This document shows positions 12,201 to 25,260 of a stretch of 64,000 nt of DNA, one piece after another (position 1 is the first letter of the stretch; each line of letters begins with the position of its first letter). The notes under the pieces were generated by a model. It was not told where the DNA came from, did no database searches, and saw only the letters and a list, made by a program, of their open reading frames with translations. Source of the DNA: Phoebastria nigripes (taxonomy: Eukaryota > Chordata > Aves > Procellariiformes > Diomedeidae); NCBI GenBank assembly GCA_035582835.1, contig JAYKAV010002442.1, positions 4,021,984-4,085,983 on the forward strand. The letters are read 5' to 3'. The position numbers and the translations under genes were made by a program.

Positions 12201-13354
12201 ACGTAGCAACAACAAGCCTGTCTCCGCTATAAGATAGCGCCAATCAATTTCCCGTACTCCCAAGAAGAGAGGCAGCGGACAACNAACCAGAGGACAAGAG
12301 ATTTTGGTATCAGAATTGAGCTGCCAACTTTGTTAATGTGCGAGAAAACAAAATCCACCTCACCCTCCTGAGATTTTGTACTGCAAATGGAGACAAATCT
12401 TGTTGCAACTAAGTAGGTCAGACTTAAGGACATAAGAGGCACATGGAGTCATTTTCAAATTAGAATAAGACCACAGTATTAATGCCCTGATCTGTAATGA
12501 GTACCAGGTGGGATCTATTCACATGGAATTCACTGCAAGACCAGAATCTACATGTTACAATTTTCTCTGTTTGCTCAGACCCTAAAGCACGTATGTATGT
12601 ACGTACATTGTAGCACCAGGGCCTCAGCCAGCATAAACCAAAACCGCTGCACCGCTTATACACATCTGTATCCAGAAAGGACCTAGAGACAGATGTCCTT
12701 TAAAAATGGTTACACCCACGCCTTTGACAACTATGATCAGCATTTCTGCTCGACAATACNTGTCTTGTTTTTCACAACCTGGCGATGACCTTAGCTAAGC
12801 TGCAAGCGGTACTCGGTGAGCTAGTCCATCGTGCAGACAGCTATTCACAAGCGTGAGTACACCGCTGGAAAGGCAGCAGGCTTCACAGCTGCACGGGGTT
12901 CTTTTCCCATCTGAAAGCAAGGCTCCAGAAGAGGAAGGAAATGCAAGAGCACAGATAAACATTCACGTCTGCTATAGCGATGGCCATGAAGTCCTTAACC
13001 GACCACAGATGAAACCGGGAGGNACTTTGGGAAGCTGACCTTCCACAGACGGAAACCGTAAAGGTATTTCCAGCGAGGCAGATCTGCTAAGACCGAACAC
13101 GTCCTACGTGCCGGCGGACCCAGCCGTGCGGGTTTCAGCTAACGCCGACCAGAGAGACCCGCAGGGCGGAGCGGCGCAGCCAGACCCGCGGGAGCCCTCC
13201 GCGGGGCGCAGCCCGGCCCCGCAGCCGCCGCCTCCTCCTCCTCCTCCCGCGGGGCAGCTCGGCGGGAGGCCGCCGCTCTCTCCCCCCCTCCCCCGCCAGG
13301 CCCGNGCCCGGCGAAGCAGCTGCGCACCTGCGCGGGCGCAGCGCGCCCCTGGCC

Positions 13355-13377
13355 AACGGCCGTAACGGTTCTAACGG
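13355..13377 (+). promoter_or_regulatory. Three AACGG motifs at exact 9-bp spacing
   Basis: AACGG occurs at 13355-13359, 13364-13368 and 13373-13377; the last two read TAACGG. AACGG/YAACKG is the core recognised by MYB-family proteins (family knowledge). The spacing is close to one helical turn, though 9 bp is slightly short of it. The site lies inside the CpG island downstream of the inferred FAM20B start. Function is inferred. Confidence 0.5.
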
Positions 13378-13646
13378 CTCCTCCCCTCTCTCTCCGCGGG
13401 GCTCCTCAGCCGGCCACCCCGGCGAGCAGGCCCGGCCCCGCAGCCGCCGTGCCCCGGAGGGAGGCGGCGGGCTGTCTCCCCCGCCCCAGGCCGGCGCTCC
13501 CGGCAGGGCGAGGCGGTAGGGGCGTGCCCGCCCCTCAGGTGCCGCCGCCCCGCAGAGCCACGCAGGCAGGCGCGGGAGCGGCCTCCCCCAGCCCCCGCCG
13601 CCCCGCGGCCCGCGCCGGCCCGTCCCCCGCGCCGCGCCGCACTCAC

Positions 13647-13745
13647 CCCGCCCGCTGCCCGCGCTCCATGCCCCCGGCCGGCGCCGCCGCCAGCCCCCGC
13701 CAGCTCCCCAACATGGTGCCGCCCGGCACCCTGCCCCCGCCCCGC
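13647..13745 (-). other. FAM20B: Candidate FAM20B untranslated first exon
   Basis: A strong minus-strand donor, GGCGGG before GTGAGTGCG, ends an exon at 13647. The upper limit is a guess from the nearest CCAAT box at 13748. Other donors are possible: GTGAGTGG with exon end at 13786, and CGCAG before GTGCGC with exon end at 13328. Which is used cannot be decided from sequence alone. All would splice to the ATG exon at 4883. Confidence 0.4.
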
Positions 13746-13747
13746 AG

Positions 13748-13928
13748 CCAATGGGCGGCCGCCCCACCTCCCCCGCTCCACTCACCGCCCGCCTGCCGAC
13801 CAATCAGCCGGCCGCCTTCCCCTCGCCAACGGGGCGCGGCGCGCCCTCCCATAGGCCGGCTCCTAGCGCCCTCGGCCTCCCGCCTCCAATAGGAGCGGCG
13901 GAGGGAGCGCCACCTCCGGCCGGCCAAT
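13748..13928 (+). promoter_or_regulatory. Array of four CCAAT (NF-Y-type) boxes
   Basis: CCAAT occurs at 13748-13752, 13800-13804, 13886-13890 and 13924-13928, all in the same orientation (ATTGG relative to FAM20B), at intervals of 52, 86 and 38 bp. Multiple same-orientation CCAAT boxes within 200 bp are typical of NF-Y-driven TATA-less promoters. Their position puts FAM20B start sites probably just below 13750. Confidence 0.75.
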
Positions 13929-13989
13929 GGGGTGGGAGCGGGGATTAACCCCGTCCTGCCCGGCGGGAAGCGGGAGCCGGCGCTCCACA

Positions 13990-14008
13990 GGGCGGGTGGC
14001 GGGGAGGG
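13990..14008 (+). other. G-quadruplex motif at the island edge
   Basis: Four runs of at least three G with loops of 1, 4 and 1 nt (GGGCGGGTGGCGGGGAGGG) meet the usual G-quadruplex pattern. It lies about 60-80 bp beyond the last CCAAT box, on the strand opposite FAM20B. Confidence 0.7.
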
Positions 14009-14010
14009 AT

Positions 14011-17000
14011 CAAACCTTTTAGGGTGAAATCAAGGGAAATATATTAAAAATACTGAGGTCCGACTGCGTGCAGCACCGCCCTGTGGGAACGGGATTCCGC
14101 GGCAAAGATTCCTGTAACGACACACAGCAGCATTCAGAGGTATTTGGCTTCTGTGAATTGAGACGTGCAGCCCTATTATACCGTATTAAAGTCTTATTAT
14201 TGTACTATATAGTCCTGTTATACTACGTATTAGGACTATATTTAGTCCTAAACAATATACTTCCTTTTAAAATTTATCCATAGCATGAATAGAATTTGTA
14301 TATCTATGCCCACGCTATCGCAAATAATATATTAATTTAAATTTTTTCCCCTACGTTTACACGTTCCTAATAAAAAAAATAATGCTCCAGCATCGATTTA
14401 ATGGAGCAGGGCATTACTCGGAGTTGGGCAGGGAGGGGGCAGCCGGTGCAACGCCAACCTGCCTCGGCAGGAGTCACCACCGAACAGCACAGAAATGTTC
14501 TCAGAAAAATATTACAGCAAGAAACGCGGGGGAGCAGCGGGTTGACAAGGCACGGCTATTCCGGTCACGCAAGGCACGCAGGCACCATACGCGCTCCACA
14601 ACTACAGCCTATACGACCTGTTCCTCCATCGCTCCTCACCGTCCAGAACACTTTCTCCATCGTTTCTGCACCATTTGCTGTTCCTGATCATTTTTTGTCC
14701 CTTTTGCCCCACGCTATTTCCACTTATTCCTGGAATCAGTCCATCAAACCATGGAAGATCACTCCCTCCCTTTCTTCAGACCTCTTGAGGGCACCTTCTG
14801 TAGTTCTTCACCAACCCAGTACCCACCATCCAGGTCTCCCTCAAATTGCACCTTGCTTTTTATTGCACAGATTGCTGCTGAACGCTAAACGCTATTTTTT
14901 TTTATTATTATTATTTGAGTGGGGGGAAAGGGAGAAGCAGCCCCTTGCATATAGACTTGGAAGATGGTCTCCTACACAAAGCACTCCCTACCCTTGGGTG
15001 AGAGATACGAATGAAGCAGGTCTGAAGGCCAAGTCAGAAACGGGGAGCGCCAGATCTCAGTTACCAGGGCAATGAGAAGAAGTACAAGATTTCCATCGCA
15101 GAAGTTCATGGTGGAGGAAGCGGGCTGCTAAGCAGCAGCTCCATCCCTCGGCTCTCCTCCTCCGTGCCGCAAGGGAAGGAGTTCACCGCCAGGCACGGTG
15201 GGAACGTAGACGTGGGATCGGCTGTCAGGAAAGAGGGGAGCTTGTTGAGAAACACACCGTGGTTACATCCCGATCCGGCTGGCTTCCACCCACTCCTTCC
15301 TAAGCCAAAGAAAGTTTCTGCGGTGCTGGAAAGCAATCCCTCGCAGAGAGACGGACAGAATTTGGTGGGGGATTCTTCATTTTGCACATGGATCTAACCT
15401 TTCCTATGCAGAGCATCCCAGATCTGTTTGGTACCATGTATCCTAACAGAACTATTTTTATTATCATTGGCTCGCTGTGACTTTATAAAGGTAGTTGAAT
15501 GCCATACCTTCGGTTACTTTAAGACTGCAACAAATACTGCATTTGCAGACAGGCCTGTCTGAAGTGGAAAATAAATATATTTCTTTCCAGGAATTTTCCC
15601 CTCCCCTCTTCCATTTTTAAGCCTAGGAATGAAAACCTTTTTTAACGGGACTTTTTAAAACCCCTTTGAAAAAAATCCATACCTAGTACTTTACGACTTC
15701 CTGCTCCAAGCTTCCAAGCATCACAAGCAAACATCTTCACAGACTTCCAAACACAGGATACTTTTCTTGGGCAGTATTATTGCTAAAGATACTTAAATAT
15801 ATATATATTAATAGCACAGTTTCATTGTTATGGACTGCATCTCTGCTAACTCCTCACCGAATTAAAATTTTAAACCCAACTACAATTATGGTTTTCATTA
15901 TTAATTCACACATTAAGTGCTGAGCATTTGACTACAGCTATAGAAACATTAAGAGCTAGAAGTGGCCAAGTGGATTAGGTTATGGACAAGCCATGGAGCT
16001 GGGGATGGTGGATGGCAGAGGGACCAGGAGGAGACAGGGTAGTCACGATGGGCCATCATCTTCCAAAGCCGACAGGCAAAAGAGCTCCGTTATCCCTTGC
16101 CAAGGAGACAGCGGACTCCAGGAAGATCAAGAAAAAGAGCCAATAGAGCTGGGGCTGCCTGCAAAATCTGTAGGTCTTGGGAACAAGGACTGTCTCAGGC
16201 TGGAGAACAAGGTCTGACTGGGGAACAGCAGTCAAAGGACCATCTTAAAAGCTGGGGCTGGTATGGGAAGGAAGCCAGAGAGGCCGTTAAATAATTCTAT
16301 CTGCTCCAGGAAAATCTCTGCGTGCTCAGAAGGAGAAAGCTTTATATCAACATACACACTGTCACCAGATGCTGCACAGATCTTCCTATTCAAAGAGGTG
16401 TGTGATCCTGGCAACAGACTGAAATCAGATTTATACAATACAAAAGAAATTCCTGAGTCAAGAACACCACTCAGACCCAGCGAAGCATGTGAAGTGTCAC
16501 TTTGCAGAAGGTATCTATATATAATAAAACCATGTGCCAATGGAAACAATAAGCTAAAGTTACAGAAATAATTTCAGACAGGGTGACGCTGAGGTCAGGT
16601 ATCAAGCACAGGCTCTCGGATGGAAACTCTCCAACTAACTAGGTGCTACCCCCAACTCTGTATTTCTCCCTGCTAGGCAGTGGTGAGAAGAACAGGTATC
16701 GATGCCTTGACTTACCTCTGAAGAGGAGTTCTTGGATATTGTGAAACAGGAATGGTGAAAGAACCTGAAATAGCGGGACCAGCTCAACGCTTGTGGGCAG
16801 CAGAGATGAGACAGAGCCTGGGGAAGGACGGGGCAGGTGGGTTCAGGAGCACTTACGTGCACAGGGTCTTCTCCATCTTGCCAGGCTTGGCTGCATCTCA
16901 TCGCGTTAGTAATGGTGGTTAATGCAACCTAGTGGCCACCCTCCCCATGCCTTCCTTGTGGTGCTACCCATAGGCAAAAGGAAGGGCCACAAGGTCATGG

Positions 17001-20000
17001 TTTAGTGGAAAGATGCCACAAGAAAGCTTTTTAGAAAGTGGCAAAGGGGTCCCTCGGTATATGGTCAAAAAGGCCAGATCCTTGGTATTGGGATCAGATG
17101 TATGGGATCTGGGCTTTGGACGACGTGTAAAGCATGCCTGAGTCTCCCAAGCAAGCATGAAAAGCAAGCGTGACACATGATGACTCAGTCAAGGTGACCT
17201 AATCAGTTGACAGCAGGTTTGCTGGCACCTAAGGAGCAGACAGGCCAGGCAGGGATTGCTCCTCTCTCCTGGACCTGTCCAGAGGGAAGGACGGGATGCT
17301 GCTTTAGGGAAAATTTCCAATGCTCCCCAAAAGCCAGTGAAACTCAAACTGCTTGCTGCACACAACAGTGTGTCTAAGTTCACACCTTCTCCTTACTTGT
17401 GGTGTTCAAACTATACCTGATTTCATGCTAAGATCACCAAATTTCTGCCAGCTGAGAAGTTCTACATCATCACTCCCTAATCTGCTTCAGGGAAAAAAGA
17501 AAAGAAAAGAAAAAAAAAAACCAAAACCAAATCAGAGTTAGTTTGTATAGGTGCTTTCAGCTACCTTGGGTGACTTTGCCTGAAGCAGATCAGGAAACGC
17601 ACAGCCCAGCTGCCCCCCAGACAATGCTGGGTAGAAGAGTTACAATAAGAAACTACATGTGTTAATATTTTAATAGAGCACCACGCCCTGAAGCATGAAG
17701 TTAAAGCAGTTATACAAGAGATTAAAAATCTTTTTATAGTAGTGTCAGGCTTATTTATACAATTAGATTGTAATTTTTACAATTAAATATTTGGGATTTT
17801 TTTTTCTCCAAAACTGCATTTAACTGGAAAGTCAAAAGCATACGTTTAACTTCCTTAATTGCTTTTAAACGTCACTACAAATTAAGCAGTGTTTATTTGC
17901 AGTATAATCGACAAGCTGCACTAAGATGTCACCTCTCCCCCTGAGCAGGAAGGCTGGTAAGGGAATAGCGCAGCAATACAAATTTGCATTGCACGAGCTG
18001 ATTTTACACTCCCTGCCTCCCCACCGGCACCTCTGGCTGTGCGTGTGTACATTTGACAGCCCCGTGCCTGCTCCTGCCTGTTTTACTGCGTGGGATTTGC
18101 AGAATCCCAGCCCTGGCAAGGGGGAAGAGTCCTGGTCCCTTGGAAGAACAAAACAAAGCAGTTAAATGAAACCCAGACGTTGGTTGGGGTGGGTTTCCCG
18201 TGGAGCACAACTACCCTCCGCATCCTTCCCACCAGAGTCTGTGCCAGGAGAAGAGAGAGAACTTGGGGATCGTTAAAATCTCATCAGAGCTGCATGCACA
18301 CCGAAAACCTGGAGTGGCCATTTCGAATTGGTCAGTTCAGTCACTGCAAAAACAAAATCCAGGGAGTTAAATTTCTGTGCTTTTAGGTTTTGCACTAAAG
18401 GAATTAAAGATTTTAAATTCTTTTTGAGTCGGAGGATTTTTAAATTAAACTGCAAGTCTGGTTTGGTTGTTTCATGAAGCATCAGTGACCAAAATCAATT
18501 TTTACAAGGTAGAATCAGGTGAATAAAAGCTGTGTACNTTATTCTGAGCCTTGTTTAAAAGATTAGGGTTCATCACAGCCTGGGAAAAAGAAAGGAAGCA
18601 GAGGGGCTGCCTTGCTTGGAAAACAAACTCCACAGAACGAGATGGTGCCAAAGAAAAAGAGCAATACCTGCAGTACAGTGATTTTTCCCTTTCTCACTAG
18701 AAATAATAGAAGTGTTAGAGACACTGGATTAAAACAATAGTACTCTCAAGCTTCTCATAACAAATCAAGCCCTGTTCAACTGAGAGGTCGAAACGAGTCA
18801 CTGTGCCACCATGACATGACACGCCAGCCAGCTGGGGTAGGCTTTTGAATATCTTTCTTCCTCTCTTGTATGTCTGTATTAGCCTGAAATAATTCAAAAT
18901 ATTTAAATAATAACTAGCTGACTTTAGAGCAAACTGAATAAGTTGTACAGAGGCTCTTATGGTTCTTCCTATCGCTTTTTCAGGCTGTCAGCAGAGTCAC
19001 ACAGTGTTTTGTTTTGTTTTTTATCTGCGTGGTTGTTTTATCCGATTCCCGGTATGAAAGTCCTTCATTCTTCACGTAAGCCTTTTGAAAGTGTGCTCAG
19101 CCATTTTGAGAGGTCAGAGCCAGGATCCTAAACACAAGCTTGAGAACTGACTTCGGGAACTTTTCTTTTTAAATTATTTAATCTTGACCCCAACTTGGCT
19201 GCTTACATGACAGCTATGGTTCTAGGGCTGAAGGAGAGTTGCTTGCACGAAAAAGGCTTCCAAGTCCTCTCCTGGTGAGACGGGACATCACCCAAACTTA
19301 CCTAACCTTTATTTAAAAGGAGTGATTGATGCTCTTTGTCCTCCCTGGTTACAGGTTGACACACTTCCTTACGGATAACCCTCTTGATGGTTTCCCTTTA
19401 GGGCTGTAGGCAACTGCTGCAGAATATGGGGTGAGTTTCTCTCTCCCCTTTCGTTCAGAAGAAGGCTGTAGCACTGTTCGGTGGCTGTAAATTCAGGAGA
19501 CAACTGAAAGGAAATACCCCTCCGTGAACGGCAGCCCTCGGGGCCAGAGACGGCTTGGCGGAGGGGGAGCCCANGTTACCCCATCTGCAGCTGGCAGGGC
19601 TGCGGATACTGCGTCTGGAGCACAACCAGGAGGGGTTTGGGGGGGGAACATGGGGAGAGAGCCAGCCCAGCCATTTTGGGGCTAAGCTAGTCACATGTTG
19701 AGTCTTTAATCCTATTTCCATGAGCGTTTCCAGTCTCGGAAGCTGGATCCATCCGTAAGAATTTTTTAAGTGTCTATAAATACTTTTCATCTCAAAGCTT
19801 TTTACAAACAGACATGCTGGGTCTGCGCAGAAATCCCTTCACCGATCGCTGAGACAGGGCTCCCGCTTGAAAACAAAGCGACTGCTTGGCCAGCTTGCTG
19901 CCACCCCACGCAGCAGCTTTGCATAGCGTATTAAATATTGATCTCGGCCGAGATGAAAGTACTGAGCTCGAGGGAGGGTTGACACGGCTAGTTAGTGAAG

Positions 20001-23000
20001 TAAAACCACACTGCAATTTGGCCACAGTCCTGGAGCTATATCCATTGTTTTGAGAAGTGAGATGGTATCTTTAAAGCCCGTGACGTGCTACAGCTTGAAC
20101 TTCCCCTAGGATGGAAGGCATCTCCAAAGATGGAGCGAGGGTCTAGCACTAAGGCCGATCAACCAACATCATTCCTTCAGTGGGAAAATGATTCCTGAAC
20201 ACAGTGTAACACTAACTGTGTCCAACCTTGCTTACCCACAAAACCGAAGAGCAACTTACCCTTGCAACAGCTCTAGCAACCATTGAGTTTATATGCCAGC
20301 TCGTTTCTACTGCATATTCTGTCCCTGCTCAGCCCAATCTGGCTCAGAAACAGTTTTCCCTTCTGCAGACAATGCAAACATAAGAGAATTAAACACATTA
20401 CCATCCTCGGAGGAAATTAATTAGACCAGGCAATTCTCGAGGTGAATAGTGCACTTCCAGCGCTCAGGTTCACTGTGTTTCAGACAGCGTGCGAGAAACG
20501 AGAGTGCTCTCAGCCTGCCATCATCTCCCGTGCAACGCCTGGCTGCACTCACATCACCAGGAGCCTCCTCGATAACCATCCGCTTATTTCTGATCTTTAA
20601 CCCTGCATGTAAATGGGGATCCTGTGCTCAACTGGAGCGAAAAGGGAAACTTACCCCTTTTTAATTGGGATGCTCTCTGCCCAGAAGTAAATACAGAACA
20701 CACACAGAGTAAGGCATCTTAAGACACACTCCAGTCAGCTAAGGGACTCGCAGCAAGAACAAGCAAAACACAAAGTTGTTGCTCTGCATATTCAGAATGC
20801 ACATTTACAGTCAGACAAACCTTTTTGCTCTTGCATTTTTAAACAATAGTCCAGACTGGAAGGGAAATGATTAGCGTCCTGACTTCACCTCGGCNTGGAG
20901 CAGCTCCCTCCAATGGTTCTAGCTGTGCAGAAGAAAGTCCTTTGGGAAACGAAACCCATTACAGGTACATTCTTCAGATCTTATAGGATACTCCTCATCA
21001 TGCTCTTTTTGGTAAATAAGCTTTTGTGGTTTTAGCTACCAGATTTTAACAAGTTATGAATTATTTCTAATATAAAAATCCTTTCTATATTTTCTTTTTT
21101 AATTGGATTTATAAAAAGATGAAACTTTTCACTGGAAATAAATCAAAGTTTTCTCTAAAAGAGGACACGAAGGAATCTAATTACTGGCCTATAATATCAG
21201 GAACAAGGATCAGCAAGACCTGCAGAATGTCCCTCCACAGGTCTCCACAGGGTGTCAGTGTTATTTCAAATTTGGGTCATTTTACACTGGAATCAGACTA
21301 ATTTTCTCACCACATTATTTTTATGAGTCTGCTCCTCAGAGAGCTGCTGCCGCCGCAGCCAGCTTGTTACAGAGCTCCCCCGTTCCTCCCATAGCCAGCA
21401 TTAAAATGAAATTTCTTAAAACGGGGAGATAGAAACACATAGTCATGGTGGTCTGGGGACAACGGGAGGATTTCGGAGAGATTTGAAACAGGGTTGACAT
21501 TCACCACTCCAAATCTGCTACCAGTTTGCTGGTGGGATTCCCAGTTCCTGCTGGGTGATGACCTTTCAGCAGGTGATCCAGAGCTCTTCCACATGCACCT
21601 ACCCAGGGCTGGACGTCCTTTCCCTGGCAGACACGTAGCCACAACGAGCACCTCTGGCACTTCAAGAGACTGCTGCAACCCATTCTGTGTTTTAAAGCCA
21701 TTTGAGAGCTGACTCTGAGGCAGAATAAAGCTGTTTAAGTTGACCCTTGCCAAAAATTATTTTCCAGACACGTTACTAATATGGCTGTGCTGAAACAAGG
21801 TCCCACTGTACTCTGGCAGCTGTGGCAGATGTGTGGTGCGACACACAATATCCCCACCGACCTGTGTACTCCCAAGTGACCGCCCAAGCCAGCTTCAGTT
21901 CTTCTGCAGGGGCTCTGCTAGGTTGCCCTCCGAACCAACGCTCCCATTCTCAGTGGCTTTCTTCCGTTTCCATCNGTCCAGCCTACCTTCTACAATACTT
22001 CTACTCATACAATATCTCCCCTTCTAATCTGTAATTTTGGGAGAGTTATTGGAGGCACACCTCGGCTGTATGTCCAACAGGGATGAATCCTGGGTCAGGA
22101 AGTTTCTACAGTTATTAACTCCTCAGCATTTCAGTTCTTGATCATATTATTCTAAAATGGGCCATTTCTTATCGATATTAAGGACATCATTCCAAAGAAC
22201 TTTTCCTGAAAGCAATACACAAGAATGCACTTGTATAGGGACAGGCAACAAACAGGCAGCGTGTTGTGTGCTTAGCCCTGCAGAGGACATGCTCTGCCTT
22301 AGATATTAGGCAGTAGTTCGACAAACACGTAGTGTTTTTCAGCAGAACCACCGATTTAAGTTGTCCCCGCCATGCTTCTCACTATTTATCCTTCCATCCC
22401 TATGCCAGCCCTTCAGTTGTGCCAATACAATAGCCTGTGAGGCCGTGCAGTAAACTGAATTGCAGAACTGACCTCGATTAAAAATAATCTGGCAACAAAG
22501 TAAGTAAGTATATGTTTAACCCAGATTAATTATCCCGTCTAATTCACCAACTGGCTGCACAGTAGTTGTGCCAGCAGGAACAAGCATGGGAGGAGTGGCG
22601 GGTGGGAAGGAGGTGCTGGACACTCAAATCAGCGCTGTTGACAACAGCGATGTTCAATCTATACCCTTGGAGTTTGACCTGCATTAGAGTAACAAAGAGA
22701 TGAAACCCCAGATCTCCAAAAATACCCAGGGGTCCGATTTCCCATAGATTTCAGGGTTTTCATGTTCCTCCTACACCAGCAACCAGCTCACTTCCTCCGA
22801 CGAATCTGTCCCAAGCTCTGCAAGCAGACAAGCTCAGAGGTTGGGAACAGGCAGCTGGACTCCTGATCTCCAAGTCGATACTCGCTTCACAAGCTCAGCA
22901 GCTCTCAGATGGTCATCCACAAGATTACCATTAGTCAGAAGCTGGTCGGTGGGTCCTCCACTCAGTAGCCAACCTTCCTTGCTATAGCCCTTTTCAAAGA

Positions 23001-25130
23001 CTTTTCTATAGGATGACCACTACCCTCTACTAAATTATGACTACTTTTTCAATTTGAAGGAAGCTGGAGGAGTTGGGACGTGACGGTGGCAGGTCACAGA
23101 AGGGGATAAGGACCTTGCGTTGGACAGGTGACCTGATGAAAGGCCAGGCTCTGGGATCAATGCCAACTATTTCCAGCACAGAGGCAGGAGAGGAGAATAT
23201 TTCCTCTAGCTGCAGTTCTCAAGGGGAAAGCGAGGAAGATCACGTGCCCCAAAGAAACTCCAGAACAAGAGAGCATCTTGCAGACCTTCATCGAGACTCC
23301 AGAGCACTATGGGTTTGTCCTGGCTGGACTAAGACAGCTGGTTCTTTCTGCTTTCCCCTACCAGAACAGAGCAAGGCACCAGGCAGGCTACCAGCCTCAC
23401 AGCAAGCCCTGCTCCTGCCCAAAGCTACCTGGTGGTCTGCAGAACATGAAAAGATTTTGGAACAGCTGCACTAGATGATGGTAGAGNAGGAATATTAACT
23501 GTGGCTATTTCTTAAGTCTTTAAAAAAGAAACATCATGGCAGCTATTTAGTACGGTTTTTGAAAATTCAAATATTGACAGAAGGAAGTTTTCCAAAGGAT
23601 GCCAGCAGCTTTTGCAGCAACCCCAGTAGCAGAAACACACTGCGGCGTCAGATGTGGGCTGTAGCACAGACCAAACCCACAAGCTCCACGCAGGCGGGAG
23701 AACTACCAGCTGAGCAACAGCAGCACTTCACCCTTCTGTAAGATGTTTGACTGTGCACTGGAGCAGGGGGGTGGCGAGGGTTGGAGGATGGAAGGGAGAG
23801 GCTAAAATGCCCCGAGGAGCTACAGTCGCACTTGCCAAATTCTGCATTTTACTGGGAAAGGGAGAGAGTGACTTCACTTTTTACCTCCCCTTCCCTACTT
23901 CCCCTGCCCCAAACAGACAGATGTGGCTTTGCAAGAAATTAATTACAGATGGAGGCTAAAAAAAAAGGGGGGGGCGGGAAAAAAAACCCCAAACCCTCAA
24001 CCACAAGGCTTTTTCCTTTGCAGACTTGAGGATGGATGGGGCGACCTGGGAAAACTGGCAGCTGGAAAACCCATTACAGATGTGAGGTTTGGAGAATAAG
24101 GCTGAGGGACAATTTGAGAGTTGTAAATTTTAAGGTTGGGGGTATAAATGCATTGCTTAGCAACAAAAAACAAATAGGAAACAAGAAGCCTCACGAGAGA
24201 GACGCTTAAATATTTTAGAATCCCTATTTGAGGTGAAGACTACGTTACCAGAGACCTGAGGGGCTGCTATTCTCAACGGCTAGAGTCAAGATAGAAAGAA
24301 AATGAGGACTTTAATCTCATTTCCACACATGCATTTGATTTATTTTGGGAAAGAAAAATAGTTATTTGTTTGTTCCCATACATGTTTTGCACGGCGCATA
24401 CCTGACAAGATCAGAATACACGGTGTATCTCTAAGCACTTTGCTACCCAGGAAAGATTTCTCATAATGTGTTCAAGTATCTGCAGGGAAGCTGCTTTACT
24501 GGGGTGTACAATCATTGCTACCATATGTCTGACCCTCGCGACATGGTCCAATGCCTTTTTATGCTGCTGCATAAATCTTCTAAATTCCTGACATCTCAAA
24601 GGATGGCAGGGGCCTCCATCTCAAGGGAGAGAAGAAGGGTGAAAAAGAACAGATCACCTGGAAACAAATGGTGAATGTTTTACACTATTTCTCCACCATG
24701 AAAAGACAAGGATAAAGGGGAAGAAAAAAAAAAAAAAAGACATTTTGGAATGCTTTGGAAGGTCAAATGTTACTGCTTTTGCTTTTTTTGATCCATTGAA
24801 ACACTAGAAATACAAAATAAAGCGCAAAGCTTCCAAACGAGCCTGTGACCAAAGCCTCACCTTCTGCAGCAAAACACTAAGGGAATTCGTTAAAGATTAA
24901 AAAAAGACATTCNCAAGAAACCAAAACTCCCTTTAAAAATCCTTTTTCTCCTAAAAACCTGTAAAAGTAGTTCTTCAAATACATACACACACATATATAT
25001 ATGCATGCACACATTTATATACAAAAAAGTAAGCATCAGGCAGTTCTTTGCCTTATTATGGGGTATTAGCCCATGACGTTACCTCTGGGGTATGCCGAAT
25101 TGGTAGGAGCACGCTCTGATCCTCTCCTGC
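14011..25130. other. Intergenic region right of the FAM20B promoter
   Basis: No gene is recognised in these 11 kb. The longest open frame (14401-15075, plus strand, up to 224 codons) has low-complexity, unrecognisable content and overlaps the CpG-island shore, so it could be part of a divergent non-coding transcript. An 8-bp-arm inverted repeat (TAGGACTA-TATT-TAGTCCTA) lies at 14231-14250. Simple repeats include (TA)n near 15798 and a CA/TA run at about 24981-25020. Confidence 0.6.
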
Positions 25131-25260
25131 ACTGCTGAACATGACATCATTCTCTTTCTTTCATGAGGGAGGTCCACATTAGTGGAGTTCGGAAATAACC
25201 CAGACATTCCCATTTGGTTTTGCTCCTTGAGCTAAAAGGGATGCTCCAGGCCCAGGGTTG

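Larger units (their letters stand above)
5698..13085 (-). other. FAM20B first intron, unique sequence and simple repeats
   Basis: Most of the roughly 8.7-kb first intron lies here. It includes an A-rich tract (6103-6176), a poly(A) at 8575-8599 and an AAAC-type run at 9204-9240. The many short open frames have no recognisable domains. Single unresolved bases (N) begin at 9720. No other gene is visible on either strand. Confidence 0.7.
13085..14010 (-). promoter_or_regulatory. FAM20B: CpG-island promoter of FAM20B
   Basis: About 0.9 kb of very G+C-rich, CpG-dense sequence stands out from the AT-rich surroundings. It lies upstream of the first FAM20B coding exon, as expected for a housekeeping-type promoter with a non-coding first exon. 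It contains four CCAAT boxes, GC-box-like GGGCGG blocks, a (CCT)n run at about 13229-13247 and several minus-strand GTGAGT donors. Long open frames on both strands here are by-products of G+C content (few stop codons) and are not called as genes. Divergent non-coding transcription to the right is possible but nothing shows it directly. Confidence 0.88.

Noticed and set aside
13135..13803. Overlapping long open frames on both strands (up to 222 codons) in the G+C-rich region
   Set aside because: Stop codons are rare at this G+C; the products are Arg/Gly/Ala/Pro-rich with no domain, and the region is a CpG-island promoter.
23073..23478. Two overlapping plus-strand frames of 133 and 66 codons
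   Set aside because: No recognised domain, no splice or promoter context, and alternative frames are equally open; consistent with chance.
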